A DNA stretch of 64,000 nucleotides from Acanthosepion esculentum (GCA_964036315.1 OZ038517.1:56113603-56177602); one strand, 5' to 3'; positions 24,877 to 36,430 are shown, counted from the stretch's first letter. Notes: generated by a model not told the origin, from the letters alone. Program-made: numbers and translations.

Positions 24877-24935
<59 letters not shown>
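24877..24935. repeat. (TA)n microsatellite
   Basis: About 28 TA units abutting the fold-back on its left. Confidence 0.97.
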
Positions 24936-24938
<3 letters not shown>

Positions 24939-25291
24939 CCATAAAGAAACAATTTATACAAAGAATTAAATACCAATGTTAATGTGATTAATGGCGAAAT
25001 CACTTCTCTAACAGAACTTGATGAGACATTAATTTACTATTAATTCCCTGAATAATAAGATCCTTATATTCGAGTTGTTGTCAGATAGAAGAAACATGTC
25101 GTATACTTTCAACAATTTCAAATTGTCATCCTCAAGGCACAATTTTCCAATACATATTGACAACAACTCGAATATGAGGATCTTGATAGTAAGTTAATGT
25201 CTCATTACGTTCTGATAGCGAAGTGATTTCGCCATTAATCACGTTAACATTGCTATTTAATTATTTGTATAAATTGTTTCTTCATGATTTA
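24936..25291. mobile_element. Fold-back element with arms of about 140 bp
   Basis: The left arm (24,936-25,082) and right arm (25,160-25,291) are inverted copies with roughly ten per cent mismatches and one gap. They include AAACAATTTATACAAA, GTGATTAATGGCGAAATC and TATTCGAGTTGTTGTC. The 77-bp centre contains a hammerhead-like block on the minus strand (CTTGAGGA, a stem of ACAATTT/AAATTGT, then GAAA). Both ends run into TA tracts. No open frame. Behaves like a MITE or PLE-related inverted element. Confidence 0.88.
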
Positions 25292-25315
25292 TATATATAT
25301 ATATATATATATATA
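25292..25315. repeat. (TA)n microsatellite
   Basis: Right flank of the fold-back and left boundary of the mariner remnant. Confidence 0.95.
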
Positions 25316-26107
25316 ATCAACTCATTGCAAAAGTTCATGCCTGATTCTCATTGTTAATATAAAATAACCGCAACTTAGCACTGACGTGTGTTTTGGTGCC
25401 GATTTCTAGTGTCTTCTAGATTGAAATCTTGCATTGTTCAGTTGCAAGTCAGACTTTTTACAAATGTCTTAAAGATGGAGGATGAAAATTTACATTTTTG
25501 CCATATTCTGCTTTATGGATTTTGGAAAGGAGTAAACGTCAGAACTGCGATAAAAAAATGAGAAAACATTCAGAAGGTTTATTTGGATCGTGCTTCAGTG
25601 CTTTGGCCGGTTAAAAATTGTCTGAAGGATTTCGTCAGAGTAATTTAAAGCTAAACGATCAACCACTTCCGACGTAGTGTAGAATAAACCGAAGTTACCA
25701 CGGAAGAGATTGCTGAGAGTTTCAAAATCGATATCTCGGCTGCCCTTTGAAGTAACTTGGGCTCGTTTTCAAATGCGACACGTATGTGCCACATTCTTTG
25801 GCGCTTTCTTTGCTGTGACGCCACGAAAAGGAGCCGTTCTTGGACAGAATTGTCACAGGTGATTAAAAATGAATCATGATAATGTTTGAAACCCAGAGAG
25901 CTGGAAGCAATCTTGTCAGTCGAAAATTACTCACAACCGTCTTTCAACAAAAAAACAAAGTTTCTACGAAAATGGAATCAACAAACTTGTCAAACAATGG
26001 GAGACAGATGTTAAAACAACGCAGACTATGTACTTGGCGAATACGTTTTTCTGTGAGAATGTCATTTTTTTTTTCGATTTTCTAACCGGGTACGAACTTT
26101 TTATGAT
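25316..26107 (+). mobile_element. Internally deleted mariner-like element
   Basis: The left end carries CAAAAGTTCATGCCTGATT and the right end, reversed, AAAAAGTTCGTACCCGGTT, an imperfect inverted pair. The 790-bp body holds both ends of a mariner transposase but not its catalytic core. It differs in ends and protein from the mariner at 17.3 kb, so a second lineage is present. Confidence 0.65.
25475..26050 (+). pseudogene. Mariner transposase remnant (N and C termini only)
   Basis: From the ATG at 25,475 the frame reads MEDENLHFCHILLYGFWKG, like the first helix of a mariner DNA-binding domain. After a stop and a frameshift, FRQSNLKLNDQPL matches the FRSG-F-L-D-PRSGRP linker. Near 25,957-26,010, FYENGINKLVKQWETD matches the mariner C-terminal FY--GI--L--RW block. 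All DD34D residues are missing because the middle of the gene is deleted. Confidence 0.65.
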
Positions 26108-26157
26108 TTAATATATAGATAGCAAATTTATATAAATTAAACAATGAGAATGTATTT

Positions 26158-26470
26158 GTATGGCTGGCCGCTCGCATCCAAAACTAGCTAATCCGCATTG
26201 CAGGCGCCTGCTCAGGCACATTTTGTGTTTGTTTAACACCTACAGAGCCCAGATGTTGATTATATTGCAACTATGTTGAGTAGACCTATGTGTCTGGGAG
26301 AGAGCCACAAAATCTGGTGGGATCAACGATTTGAACAAAACTAGTATCCTCAAAACCTCGATCACGATGACTTATGCCTTGGTGCTAACCCAACTATTGA
26401 TGGATTCCGAATATTTCTGTTCCCTCAATTTCGCTCACGAGGTTTGGGTCAACCGGGAGTAGGTTTTCCA
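26158..26470 (+). repeat. Dispersed repeat family A, copy 2
   Basis: Same block order as copies at 19.2 and 48.7 kb, with CAGGCGCCTGCTCAGGCACA and CTCAAAACCTCGATCACGAT readable. The 3' part (TTGGTGCTAACCCAACTATT) is shared with copy 3. Confidence 0.78.
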
Positions 26471-27054
26471 GCAGTTCCCAACGATGTTGCAAATCCAGGG
26501 GGGAGGGGAGTCATAGGAAAAGTCATAGGAAAAAAAGAAGAAACCGGACGATTTTAACACTGTCTCTGTGTCGTTCTTTAATAGACTTTGTTTTAACCTA
26601 AAACCTGGTACCGCTAATCCTAATCCCGAAGGCAGCGTGAATAGTGGAAATTTCGGATCTCAGTACTGTCGTGGATCAACAATTTTTGGATTTAATGAAA
26701 AATACATCCTACGCTTCTAGCCATGGAAATTATTGACAGTCCAAAGCTTAAAAAATCTGATACAATAGGTTCATTATCTCACTCGCAAAACTAAGTTGTG
26801 ATTTTTTTCCTAACCACCGGTGATGCACAGTGGAATTGTCTCCTTTACAAATCAACTATGGTAAGATTGGCACCTGGATCTCATGCTAACGTTCTAATCA
26901 TTCGACCTTGCATTCTGTATTCGGCCCTTCAAATGTGTAGTTGGTTCTGCACAAAGCCTATAATCAAATCATATGTGCTGGTGTCTGTCTGGCTGTCGGT
27001 TCCTGGGATCTGAGCTGCTTGACCCTTATACGTCGAATACGACGGGAGAGTGCA
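26471..27054. other. Unassigned sequence
   Basis: No feature recognised. A G-rich stretch GGGGGGAGGGGAG lies near 26,500. Confidence 0.5.
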
Positions 27055-27112
<58 letters not shown>

Positions 27113-27152
27113 TTCGTTGAAGATGACATACAAGAAAATTTCGCACATAACT

Positions 27153-27221
<69 letters not shown>
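27055..27221. repeat. (CA)n and (TA)n microsatellites
   Basis: A CA/TA compound tract (27,055-27,112), 40 bp of unique sequence, then a long TA tract (27,152-27,221). Confidence 0.95.
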
Positions 27222-27222
<1 letters not shown>

Positions 27223-27235
27223 GTATATTTGGGCA

Positions 27236-27470
27236 GCAAAATATGTTTCGTTGAATACAACAGACAAGGTTCAAAATGCTATGAAAGAATCATCTGGCTA
27301 CCTACAATTTACAAGAACCCCTAAGAAGAATTCTGCTCGAAAACAGTAAAGTTCTATATAAATCACATTACCAGAAACATCTCGCTGTGAGAGATACCCT
27401 GTATATAAAACATCTCGATCCCACTATCAACCTCACCTTATTCAAAATGGGAATGATGTGTTGAAATTTT
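27236..27470 (+). pseudogene. Possible Penelope-like GIY-YIG endonuclease fragment
   Basis: One plus frame reads HLATYNLQEPLRRILLENS, then HLAVRDTLYIKHLDPTINLT before a stop. The arrangement (EH-like helix, a run of about 30 residues, E/D-TLYI then P-IN) resembles the C-terminal half of GIY-YIG domains in Penelope-like retroelements. The catalytic GIY and YIG strands are not legible, so this is tentative. Confidence 0.4.
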
Positions 27471-27769
27471 GAAAAATTAGAAAGAAGCACTCTGGAATTC
27501 CAGCTGCGCTCAATACACGGAGCTCAGAATAAACGCTACTAGTAGCATTCAAAATCACACAGCACAAAAATATATCTTACAAAGTCAAACATAAAGAGAA
27601 ATAAATAACACCTAAAACAAACCCCCATGAAAAGTGGCCAAAAGCGTTTGAAACAATGGACAAGACGGACATTTTCTGCACTGCAAATGTAAGAATGCGG
27701 GAAAAATTAAATAAAAAAATTATCACATTTTCCTTTTTTCTCATCTTCAACGAAACGTGCTTAAAAGAA

Positions 27770-27771
<2 letters not shown>
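27471..27771. other. Unassigned sequence
   Basis: May continue the retroelement fragment; nothing further recognised. Confidence 0.4.

Positions 27772-27851
<80 letters not shown>
27772..27851. repeat. (TA)n microsatellite
   Basis: About 40 TA units. Confidence 0.97.
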
Positions 27852-27855
<4 letters not shown>

Positions 27856-28023
27856 TTAGCTCTTGAAAATATATTTAATTGAGCAGTTAACAAACAGTCT
27901 ACAAACAACAGCCACCTGCGTTAATGCAAAGCTCTTCAGTAAAATGAATGGGGCACTCCGGCTGATTGACATTTGTTTACATTTGTAAAAACAATACGCT
28001 ATATTTAGCTGTCTCATTCTGTC

Positions 28024-28092
28024 GAATGAAGATAGCTTAGTGGTAGAAACTCTGACTGACACCAACTCGGTTGTGTTTCAAACCTGGCTTGA
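28024..28092 (+). repeat. tRNA-like sequence
   Basis: AGATAGCTTAGTGGTAGAA resembles a D arm/A box, and GTGTTTCAAACCTGG a B box. Similar in layout to the tRNA-like sequence at 20.4 kb. Too degenerate for a functional tRNA. Confidence 0.45.
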
Positions 28093-28151
28093 GGCATAGT
28101 CTAGTTGCACTGAAGATCTGTGATACAGCGAAACAGCACTGTCTGAGAATG

Positions 28152-28310
28152 ACACACACACACACACACAAACGCACACACACACACATATATATATATA
28201 CACTCTATATATATATATATATACACACGCATATATATATATACATATATATGCACACACATATGTACACACACACACACACACACACATACGCACACAT
28301 ATATATACTC
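28152..28310. repeat. Compound CA/TA microsatellite cluster
   Basis: Alternating CA and TA runs of varied length. Confidence 0.95.
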
Positions 28311-29437
28311 AATTGCAAATTCAAATTACGCACCAATATCTAAAGCTTCGAAACCGAGATAGACTTGTTTCGAAGATATCTCCTTATTGCTAGAATTTCC
28401 ATGAATCTAACCTTGTGCAAAATATCATCGTCCAAAGTATATTTCTTCCCTTCCATAAAATCAAATGTCAACATAAAATATCGACATTTTTCATTCAAGA
28501 TATAAAAACAAGATTAAAGAATTCCGAATGAATTGGGAGATTCCAATATTGGTTAGAATTATTCAGGAAAGTAGTAGGCATTTATAAAAATCTAAAATAC
28601 TCCCTGCTCTGCCACAAAAGACAACCTGTATATGTTATCCAAATTCTTCAAATTTACAGATGTTTTGCTGAAATTAAATACAACGCTGCGTCCAATGCGA
28701 GATCAAGCGTTGAACTGGCGCACCTCGTATCACCCGGCGTCGGATTCAGTCGTATGTAATGCCTTGAAATGCCTACCCAAAGCTGACCGATATTTTATTT
28801 GGTCTGTTTCCAAATATTTCTCCAGAGATTATAAACATAACACATGGCTAGAAAGATTTCGGCTTACTACAACACAGACTATCGACGGAAACTTTAAGAT
28901 TACATCAGGCAAACACCAACATTACTTTCTTCGAGTCTAGTTCATTTTCATTTTCTCCTAGTTTTCTGTTATTTCTTTCTCTTCCTTTATTCTTAGAGTA
29001 CACTTCTTTCTCTCACAGTCAATGTAATAATGGCGCCGAGCCAGTGGAAAAAAATCGCTAATTTTCTACTAATAATATCGTTCCAAATTGTCTACAAAAA
29101 AAGAAGAGAGATATGCTTCGTTTACATTTGGCAAAATGTTTCTATGTTCAAATCTGTTTAGTCACAATTTTGGTAAATTTTTATAAATAACATTTTTTTA
29201 AAACTTGAAACCCAAAACATTCGAATTCTTTCATTAGTAAAAACTAATGGCAAATGTAAGGAGTTGCATTTCTAGTTTACACAGCCAATTTAAAGATTGA
29301 AAATAAGATCATTTTTTATCTTACTGATTAAGATGTCGTGTCAAATGTTTGATACCTGAGCCGCAATGGGAGCACTTAAGCGATCAGCCACACTGGTTAT
29401 GCACTTCCGGAGAAGCCATTTTCACTAGATTCAGCGG
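28311..29437. other. Unassigned sequence with a 102-codon open frame
   Basis: The frame 28,632-28,940 (+) begins with ATG and ends at a stop, but its product matches nothing I know and has no signal peptide or membrane segment. The rest is AT-rich without features. Confidence 0.4.
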
Positions 29438-29519
29438 GTAAGTATATATATATATACACATACACATAAACACCTACATACACATACATAGACATACCCA
29501 CACATAAACATACACACAC

Positions 29520-29560
<41 letters not shown>
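29438..29560. repeat. Compound TA/CA microsatellite cluster
   Basis: Short TA, ACATAC and TA runs. Confidence 0.93.
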
Positions 29561-29561
<1 letters not shown>

Positions 29562-29878
29562 ACTGCACACACCTTTATCGATAGATCCCGTTGACAATTT
29601 AATCAGAAACGAAATAACGTTTCTTAAGGATAAAAGTGATTATTTGCATTGTTCATAACTGAATTGTGTCTGTTCTAGAAACAACATGTCTATTTGTTTA
29701 TCAAGCTATTAAAATATTATCGAATTATTGTCGTTTATATATACTGTGCCCCACATCTGACCCGGCCCATTTTTAATAATCGTCATTAAGACTATTCGAA
29801 TACACAGTCTGATAGAGGTAATTCACAGTTAAAAAAAACAGGACGTCTACTTAAACATGTGGATCCCTTCTACTGTAG

Positions 29879-29923
<45 letters not shown>

Positions 29924-30316
29924 GCTAAAGGAAAAAACTTAACACCTCGAAAAATGTGGTAATAAATTCATTTCAGAGGGTAAGTTTTTAATATTGCCTC
30001 GTCAGACCGAAATGACAAAATGGTTTAAATTTATGCAGACAAAATTTTTAAAATGATTCAAAATAAATCACAAGAGAACAGGAAGTAAGTCTAAACTGCT
30101 TGACCAAGAAAAATTTACCTGTTGATTTATATTATTTAAGAGATGTGTGGGGAAGCAAAGTGTCACCACAACGAACAGAGGTGGGACTACAAATGACAGC
30201 TAGTGAAATACATTGGAATCAAATCAAAATTTATATCGTCATCATCTAATTTACGTTAAATAATAACAATCATAATAACAATCATAAAATATATAAAAAG
30301 GAGTGAAAAATGAAAA
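29561..30316. other. Unassigned sequence with a (TA)n tract
   Basis: A TA tract at 29,879-29,922 is followed by sequence whose reverse strand carries GTCTGACGAGGCAATATTA (about 29,990-30,010), a degenerate relative of the CTGANGA motif. No gene recognised. Confidence 0.5.
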
Positions 30317-30498
30317 TATATATATATATATCAATATATATAGTTCATCTTCATAATTATAAAATATACCATATGTATATGTGTGTGTTTGCGTGTGTGT
30401 GCCCGTGTGTGTGGCATATACATATAAAAATATGCACATATACACATCCATAAAAACACACAAGTAAACACATATATACAATAGATGCATACACCCAT

Positions 30499-30545
<47 letters not shown>

Positions 30546-30556
30546 ATATATACACG

Positions 30557-30643
<87 letters not shown>

Positions 30644-30752
30644 TACGCATATACATACACATAAACACCCACATACACATACATAAACATACCCACACAT
30701 AAACATCCGCACTATACATATAAATATATATATATACACATACACATTATAA

Positions 30753-30846
<94 letters not shown>
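30317..30846. repeat. Large TA/CA microsatellite cluster
   Basis: Four major TA tracts (the longest about 30,757-30,846) alternate with CA- and ACATA-rich runs for over 500 bp. Confidence 0.96.
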
Positions 30847-30850
<4 letters not shown>

Positions 30851-31968
30851 AATACTTAATCTCTTTTGGAGTTCAAAGAAAATGATTCGGAAAGTCTTCT
30901 TAAATTTCTAGTGTAATCTTGTATCCCGACCCACAAACGAAACCTGTTCATTCTTTATGGGAATTCATTTTGGATTTTACGGAAACTTTACATAAGCACG
31001 AAGGTTGTTTGCGACAAACTTCAACAATTTCAGTCTCTACTTAATTTTTCGTCAAGGTTAACTGTTTCAGTAAAGCGAATTGACAAACTGATTAGTCATT
31101 GATAATATTCAATCTTTTAAGTAGTACAATTCGGAAGATATCGAACAAGAACATAATTCTAACTTTCATTTTAGTTGCTATGAAAATGCTCCGTACAAAC
31201 TAAACCCGATTTTTCGTTCACTTTTTTTACATAAAGGCAGACAAGTGCGCTATTCACACACTATGGGGGAAAATATGGAACAGTCACTCAGTGAAGCTGA
31301 CTGAATTAATGATTGCAGCTCTACAGTCACAGGACAAGACAATGCAGGATGGAAAGAAAACTATTCTGGGAAATTCTCGCCGACTCTGCCTTTTCTTGGC
31401 ATATCTGCTTTCTTCACGAATAAAACAATATGGATAAATACACACTATCTAAGCTTAATATTTATCCCAAATATTTAATATTGATGCAGCAAAGAAAAAG
31501 AAACAACACATTAAATATCTGGAGACGGCTTTTTAAAAATAAAGAAGAAAGAAAAAGAAACAACATATATTAAATATCTTTCAACGCAAGAGATACGGCT
31601 TTTTAAAAATATATTTTAAGTGCGTATAAAATAATAATCGGTATAAAACATTTAATACATTCGTTTCCCGGTGTTGTCAAGCTCTGTGAATCCGTTCTTC
31701 ACATGACTTCACTTATGCGATACACGGAGATTTGAATTTAAAGTGTAAAGCCCAATTACAAACAAAGCCAGGATGTAGCTAACAAATGTTTTGTCTACAA
31801 TCCTGGCAACATTCAGTTCCTCATAATAACCTCTCCGACACTTTCGAAAGTACAGCAACAAAAATATAACACATCAAGTTTGGACAATTTATTCACAATT
31901 TTGAACCGGATGTGCGACAACAGATTCCAGGATTGGCAAATAGAATAAAAAAAGAATTAAACAGAACA
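30847..31968. other. Unassigned sequence
   Basis: No gene. An imperfect local duplication of AAAAAGAAACAAC..TTAAATATCT occurs at about 31,490-31,600. Confidence 0.55.
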
Positions 31969-31984
31969 TGCACACACATACACA

Positions 31985-32024
<40 letters not shown>
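31969..32024. repeat. (CA)n microsatellite
   Basis: About 25 CA units with TACA interruptions at the left. Confidence 0.95.
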
Positions 32025-32026
<2 letters not shown>

Positions 32027-32999
32027 AATACATATATCAAATAAGCGCGTGACCAAATGGTTGGAAGCGAGTTCTAATCTCAGCAGGGTCGATTTGTTGA
32101 GGAGGTGAGTTCTTGATAAGTTTGTCCTGAGGTAACTGACTGGCACATGCCTTGCGAGTGAAATTGGTTAGGCGAGAGTGCTCGGAAGGCATCGATGGTT
32201 GTTCCGTTATGTGGGTCTTCGTTCAACAGCTGATCATGCAATATTATGGGTCCTCTCTCAGGTACGCTCATCATAGTTACTGTATCAGCCACAGGTTATG
32301 GGTGTCTTCAACAGGAATTAGCTAGCCGTTCAAGCAGACTGGCACACGCATACACGCACGAACTCAGTCGGATAGATATAGTAAATAATTTTATAGTCAT
32401 ATTCTAAGACTTATTTTCCGATTTCGAATTTTGCAGATACAAGTCTCTGCTTCAGGGATAAAATAAACTATTAGAATTTATGAATATATCATATCTAGTT
32501 TAAAATGTAACTTAAAACATTCAGTGTTAATTTTGAATGACTTCATTAAGGACGTTATTACGTGATATCGTCTGATCTGAAATTGTTCATGTAATTGTAT
32601 TAAATAAATTTTCCTTTATCAAAATTTATATAAATTATATACAAAAAATATATATTTGTATTAAAATACTAAATAAATATAATTTTTTTGTAATTATAGT
32701 TTATTGAATTTTTTATTCATATGATCGTAATATTCGAAATTATTAATTACATTATTGAGTAAACATGTATTTATTTGTCCATATATATTTTAAATTTATT
32801 TTGAATCTATTCTTTTGGAAAATGCAACAAAGAATAAACGCGTTACCAATTAAATAAAAGAGTTAAAGTCGAATTGTCAACCGTCTTACTTATATTGAAT
32901 GAATCTCATTAACATTTAAAGGTTAGAAAAATAATTGGATCTCAAATGATTAGCCAGGTATTTTAATAACTCGTCAAAAAAGAAGAAAAAAGATCCGTG
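32025..32999. other. Unassigned sequence
   Basis: 32,040-32,350 is GC-richer, with no copy elsewhere in the window; 32,400-32,990 is very AT-rich. No gene recognised. Confidence 0.5.
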
Positions 33000-33250
33000 T
33001 TTCTCTGCTCTATTAATTCTGTCTGCTTCGGTATCACTAAAAATAAAATTGATAATTTCCATCATTCATGCACAATAAATCCTGACCTGACATCACGACT
33101 TCAGTCACTTTCTCACCGTCGTAGCCTGGCTTCTCTCTGTTTTTTCTCTATTCTCATAGCAGTCGACTCGACTGCATAAATTTAAGCGTGATACTAGATT
33201 GGCAATTAGGTCTCACCGTTTTACTGTGGAACTAGCTAGATGCAACCGAT
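33000..33250 (+). pseudogene. LINE RT C-terminal fragment, upstream piece (CR1/L2-like)
   Basis: A plus frame reads NPDLTSRLQSLSHRRSLASL (33,085-33,145), the conserved HRR block before the C-terminal tail of CR1/L2-like reverse transcriptases. It then shifts into the segment that is repeated at 33,576-33,665. The downstream tail lies at 33,576-33,900, separated by an opposite-strand LINE fragment. Confidence 0.75.
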
Positions 33251-33665
33251 GAGGGGAAGAACAGACGCAGGATTGTTGAAATTATTATTATTATTATTTT
33301 TTTTTGTGTATATTATGTTTCCTGCTTTGTATCTTGTAGAGCCGGGTCCAAACTATGGTGCTTAGGTCCAATAGGAGAATTGTCATTTAATTGATAGAAC
33401 TGTTCTTAGTATATATGGGATGTTCTTAGTAGGGCGATTTTCTGGGCAACTTGTATGTTGATGTTACCTGGGACACTGTTAGTAAAATTGTCCATTCCTT
33501 TTCTCACGAGGCCCAGAGCTCCGATTACTATTGGTACAGTCTCAGTCAACTTTTCTGATGAGCTTTTTTTCCTTACCGACACAACTGCATGAATTTAAGC
33601 GTGCTACTTGATTGGCAACTAGGTCTCACCGTTTTACTGTCGAACTAGCTTGATGAAATCGTATG
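33156..33665 (+). repeat. 90-bp direct repeat bracketing an inserted LINE fragment
   Basis: 33,156-33,250 and 33,576-33,665 share ACTGCATRAATTTAAGCGTG and AGGTCTCACCGTTTTACTGT. They flank the antisense fragment, as an unusually long target-site duplication or a tandem duplication would. Confidence 0.7.
33330..33560 (-). pseudogene. Different LINE RT C-terminal end inserted antisense
   Basis: The minus strand reads ETVPIVIGALGLVRKGMDNF, then VPGNINIQVAQKIALLRTSH and a stop. The PIVIGALG---KG and Q-IALL-T-HI blocks are the end of reverse transcriptases of another non-LTR class. An ATT triplet run and poly-T at 33,280-33,305 could be the remnant of its 3' tail. It sits between two halves of the plus-strand LINE. 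Confidence 0.75.
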
Positions 33666-33900
33666 TTTTATTCTAATAGTTTCTTTTCTGGTACTTTTCG
33701 CCTGTCGGACTTCTTCCGATTTCTTGTTTCCCTGTCAATCTTTAAAAATTTAAATGTAACGTCAGTGGCTATCTTGTGTTTCTGAATTTTGTTCCTTTAT
33801 TATCATTTTCCTAACTTCTCCTCATTAAAGTCTTCCCCTTCTCTTTTACACCCGGTAAACCCCGTTGCGTTCTAGTGGCATTATCGCACTGCTTGGGGAG
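33576..33900 (+). pseudogene. LINE RT C-terminal tail, downstream piece
   Basis: Plus-strand reading gives HEFKRAT, LATRSHRFTVELA and FYSNSFFSGTFRL, matching the tail that follows the HRR block in CR1/L2-like elements (as at 60.7-60.9 kb). Its first 90 bp repeat 33,156-33,250 with about a dozen differences. Confidence 0.7.
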
Positions 33901-34429
33901 AGATAATTAAATATATAGAATTGGATATTTTCCCTTGGCATTGGTACATCAGTATTTTATTGTCAATCGACAACAACACAATTTTGGGAGAGACAGTTTC
34001 GCAAAAAAAAATCTACTACACATAAATAAGAAATTAATGGAAGCGACGGAGGAATTCTTGGACTGAAAGAAATATTTTGTATCTGAATCTCGGAAGAGAT
34101 GAGCGTAAGATAAGATAGTTGAGAAAAAAAAACACGATTCTATTTTCACTTCCACAATGGACACATTTATAAATGGTTCAAATTACACGTGAAGAAATAA
34201 TGGGATTATCCTTCGCAAGAACAGAGAGAGATATGGTTAACAAGCCTGTCTCAATACGATAGTGAATTCCTTATTCATTGGTTCTCTGTAACTGTGTGCC
34301 ATACTAAGTTCCATTTTATCATCTTGTGAATTGGATCAACCCTATTGTGTTGATACTAAGATGGACCCGAGATTGGAATGTCCTGCCAAAACCTCTTATT
34401 TTTCGATTAAGACATTTTTATTCAAATGT
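33901..34429. other. Unassigned, with a tRNA-SINE fragment
   Basis: About 34,228-34,285 reads GGTTAACAAGCCTGTCTC..GTGAATTCC, like the tRNA-like unit at 37.8-38.2 kb. Nothing else recognised. Confidence 0.45.
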
Positions 34430-34965
34430 TCGAAGAGTCTCTCGATATATCTGGCGGCAGTGAAAAGGAAATATAAAATAACATAAGCAATGAAAGACAA
34501 TATGCTGAAAAAAGAAACACTCTGAATGACATGTTAAAAAAGACACCCGCTCGCATCCGAACATCGGGATAGTCACCCTCTCTTTTTATTCCCTTTCTCC
34601 CCTCTGGTGGTGGAGATGGCTGTGAAGACTCCCCAAGAGTCGTGAGCTGGAGTCGCAGAGATGGACGCGGCTGGGCGAGTGGGGCCCTCCTGACAGCATG
34701 TCGTAGACCATCTGCATGTTGACGGTTAGACTCGAAAGTGCCGGTCCCCCACCGATTTGCAGCAACAGTTTCCCAAGTCTTAGGGTCAATGTTGGCCTGT
34801 ACCAGGGATGTTTTCAAATGATCCCTGAAGTGTCGGTTTGGGCCTCCGTGTAGCCTCTTGCCGCTGGCGAGTTGTCCAAACAGGATGATACGTGGGAGTC
34901 GAATGGGATGCATGCTGGAAACGTGACCCGCTATACAGCACGATGAAAAAAAAAAGGAAACATTT
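34430..34965 (-). pseudogene. LINE RT C-terminal fragment (Jockey/RTE-type tail)
   Basis: A 163-codon minus frame begins MHPIRLPRIILFGQLASGKR and continues GGPNRHFRDHLKTSLVQANI, then ETVAANR. Just upstream AGHVSS is readable. WAGHV--M---RLPK---YGEL--GKR--GG---R-KD-LK is the well-known C-terminal tail of many LINE reverse transcriptases. The catalytic part is missing. The last 60 residues do not match and are probably read-through into flanking DNA. A third LINE lineage relative to the others here. Confidence 0.85.
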
Positions 34966-35204
34966 TATAGAAAATAAATTTTCCTGTGTTCAAATAGATT
35001 AATTCGATACTAAAATCATAAGCTTGTCCAATTGCAAATTTTATATAATTTTAAGCGGAATAATTTTCAAAATTGAAATTGAACCTCTTGTGATATCAGG
35101 CCAAACATATTTTGGGATTGTTTTTGCGCGTGAATATTGTATTAAAATTTTTTTGTTTTTACTTTTAGAATAACAATTGATTTTTCCAGATAGAATTCTT
35201 GCTA

Positions 35205-35345
35205 GTTAACCCATAGCTGGAGGGGAAAATATCCATACCTTTCTAAAGGATATGTGCGTACGTGAATGTAACGAAACCGACTGGAATTCGAACTCTCTAA
35301 TTTCTCATTCGGCACAGCTATCCATTGTACCATCCGTATATCCGC
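35205..35345 (-). mobile_element. tRNA-derived SINE, partial, minus strand
   Basis: The reverse strand has TACAATGGATAGC, GAGTTCGAATTCCAG, GTTACATTCACGTACG and GAAAGGTATGG in the order of the SINE at 22.3 kb. The 3' body is missing. Confidence 0.78.
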
Positions 35346-35439
35346 TGAATAAAAAAAATCCTCTAATCTTATCTCATTAAAGATTAATAAATATCAATGC
35401 GTTTATAATAAAAATGGTTTTCCCATTTATCAATGATGA

Positions 35440-35720
35440 GCGCGTAGAGTAACGATTAGCGACATGGAAAGATAAATCGATGAGGCTAGTTCAAATTCCT
35501 GCCAAGTGCGTTGCGTTCACCTTTGCTCAAATACCCTTGGGGAAAAGATATGAATCTATCTCAACCCCCGCTAAGAGCAGGGCTGACTTGTTTCTTGAGA
35601 TGGCAGAAATCTAGATGTAAAACTCTGAACTCATAACCAACCTGATGAGGGCTTCGTCAGGCTGTCTTGTCCTAGACACATCACTGCTGCTGTGGATGCA
35701 GTACAAATAGTATCCCAACG
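35440..35720 (+). mobile_element. tRNA-derived SINE with a different 3' body
   Basis: The head has AGAGTAACGATTAGCGACA and a B-box-like GGCTAGTTCAAATTCC, then AATACCCTTGGGGAAAAGAT as in the other SINEs. The 3' part (GATGAGGGCTTCGTCAGGCT onward) is not shared. It lies head to head with the minus-strand SINE at 35.2 kb. Confidence 0.65.
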
Positions 35721-36030
35721 ACCGTAATGCTCTTTACATAAAATGCCACAGATAATAATTGAAGACAGAATTCACACAACCGCTTTTGTATCAAATTACG
35801 TAATGAAATAAAAATTTATTCGTGTTCAAATTTTAAGTCGTCTTATTTTCTCGCCTTTAAACACTACAAAGGATTTCATCTGATCTACCACGCAAGGGTT
35901 CATAACAATATATTACTATCTTTACTTTTCAATAAGCAAGATAGACCATCGTAACAACACTTCGATTTGTGGCATATTTATTCAAATATTGTTTCAGCAA
36001 TAGGACATTTACCAACTATTATTAAAGCTC
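35721..36030. other. Unassigned sequence
   Basis: AT-rich, no feature recognised. Confidence 0.5.
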
Positions 36031-36430
36031 CGTGATATCAAACATTTCACCCACTCTTCCTTATGCTATGCTTCAGTGCCTGGGCGAACATGGCACTCCA
36101 CAACGTATCTTTTATAACTCTTAGCAATGTTGATCTTTTTGCTATCTCTCGTAATCCCTGTTTTATCCGCCTTTGACAGACGTTCCTTTGGTAGGTTACT
36201 CGATGTTTCCCTATGTATGTGTCCTGGGAGTGTCATATTGCCAAACCATCTTCATTATGCGTCCCAGATATTTTAATTGTCCTTTTCTGATTCTAAATGT
36301 GTCCTTATTTATTCCATTTTCTTTAAAGCTGTCTTGTTGTTCACATGCCATTCTTTTCATAATTCTGTAGAATCACACCTCTGTTGCCTTAAGTGTCCTC
36401 TTCATCTGCGAGGAAATTGTTGCGGCGTTG
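36031..36430 (-). pseudogene. LINE RT C-terminal fragment of the satellite source family
   Basis: The minus strand begins in SSQMKRTLKATEV (36,385-36,425), the same protein block as the satellite unit, and goes on through INKDTFRIRKGQLKYLG, GRIMK and, after frameshifts, YKRY. The CTTCATCTGCGAGGAAATTG stretch matches the unit CTTCATCTGTGAGGAGATTG. It carries the part of the gene downstream of the unit and so shows what the unit was cut from. Here the unit's TAG position is a sense codon (AGG). Confidence 0.78.

Noticed and set aside
26929..27274. Open frames rich in Ile-Tyr, Val-Cys or Thr-His over TA/CA tracts (also at 24.8, 28.1, 30.3-30.8, 48.0, 56.4 and 63.2 kb)
   Set aside because: They are translations of dinucleotide repeats, which lack stops in some frames.
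28632..28940. 102-codon open frame as a small secreted or regulatory protein
   Set aside because: No signal peptide, cysteine pattern or homology that I recognise; length is within chance expectation for a 64-kb window.
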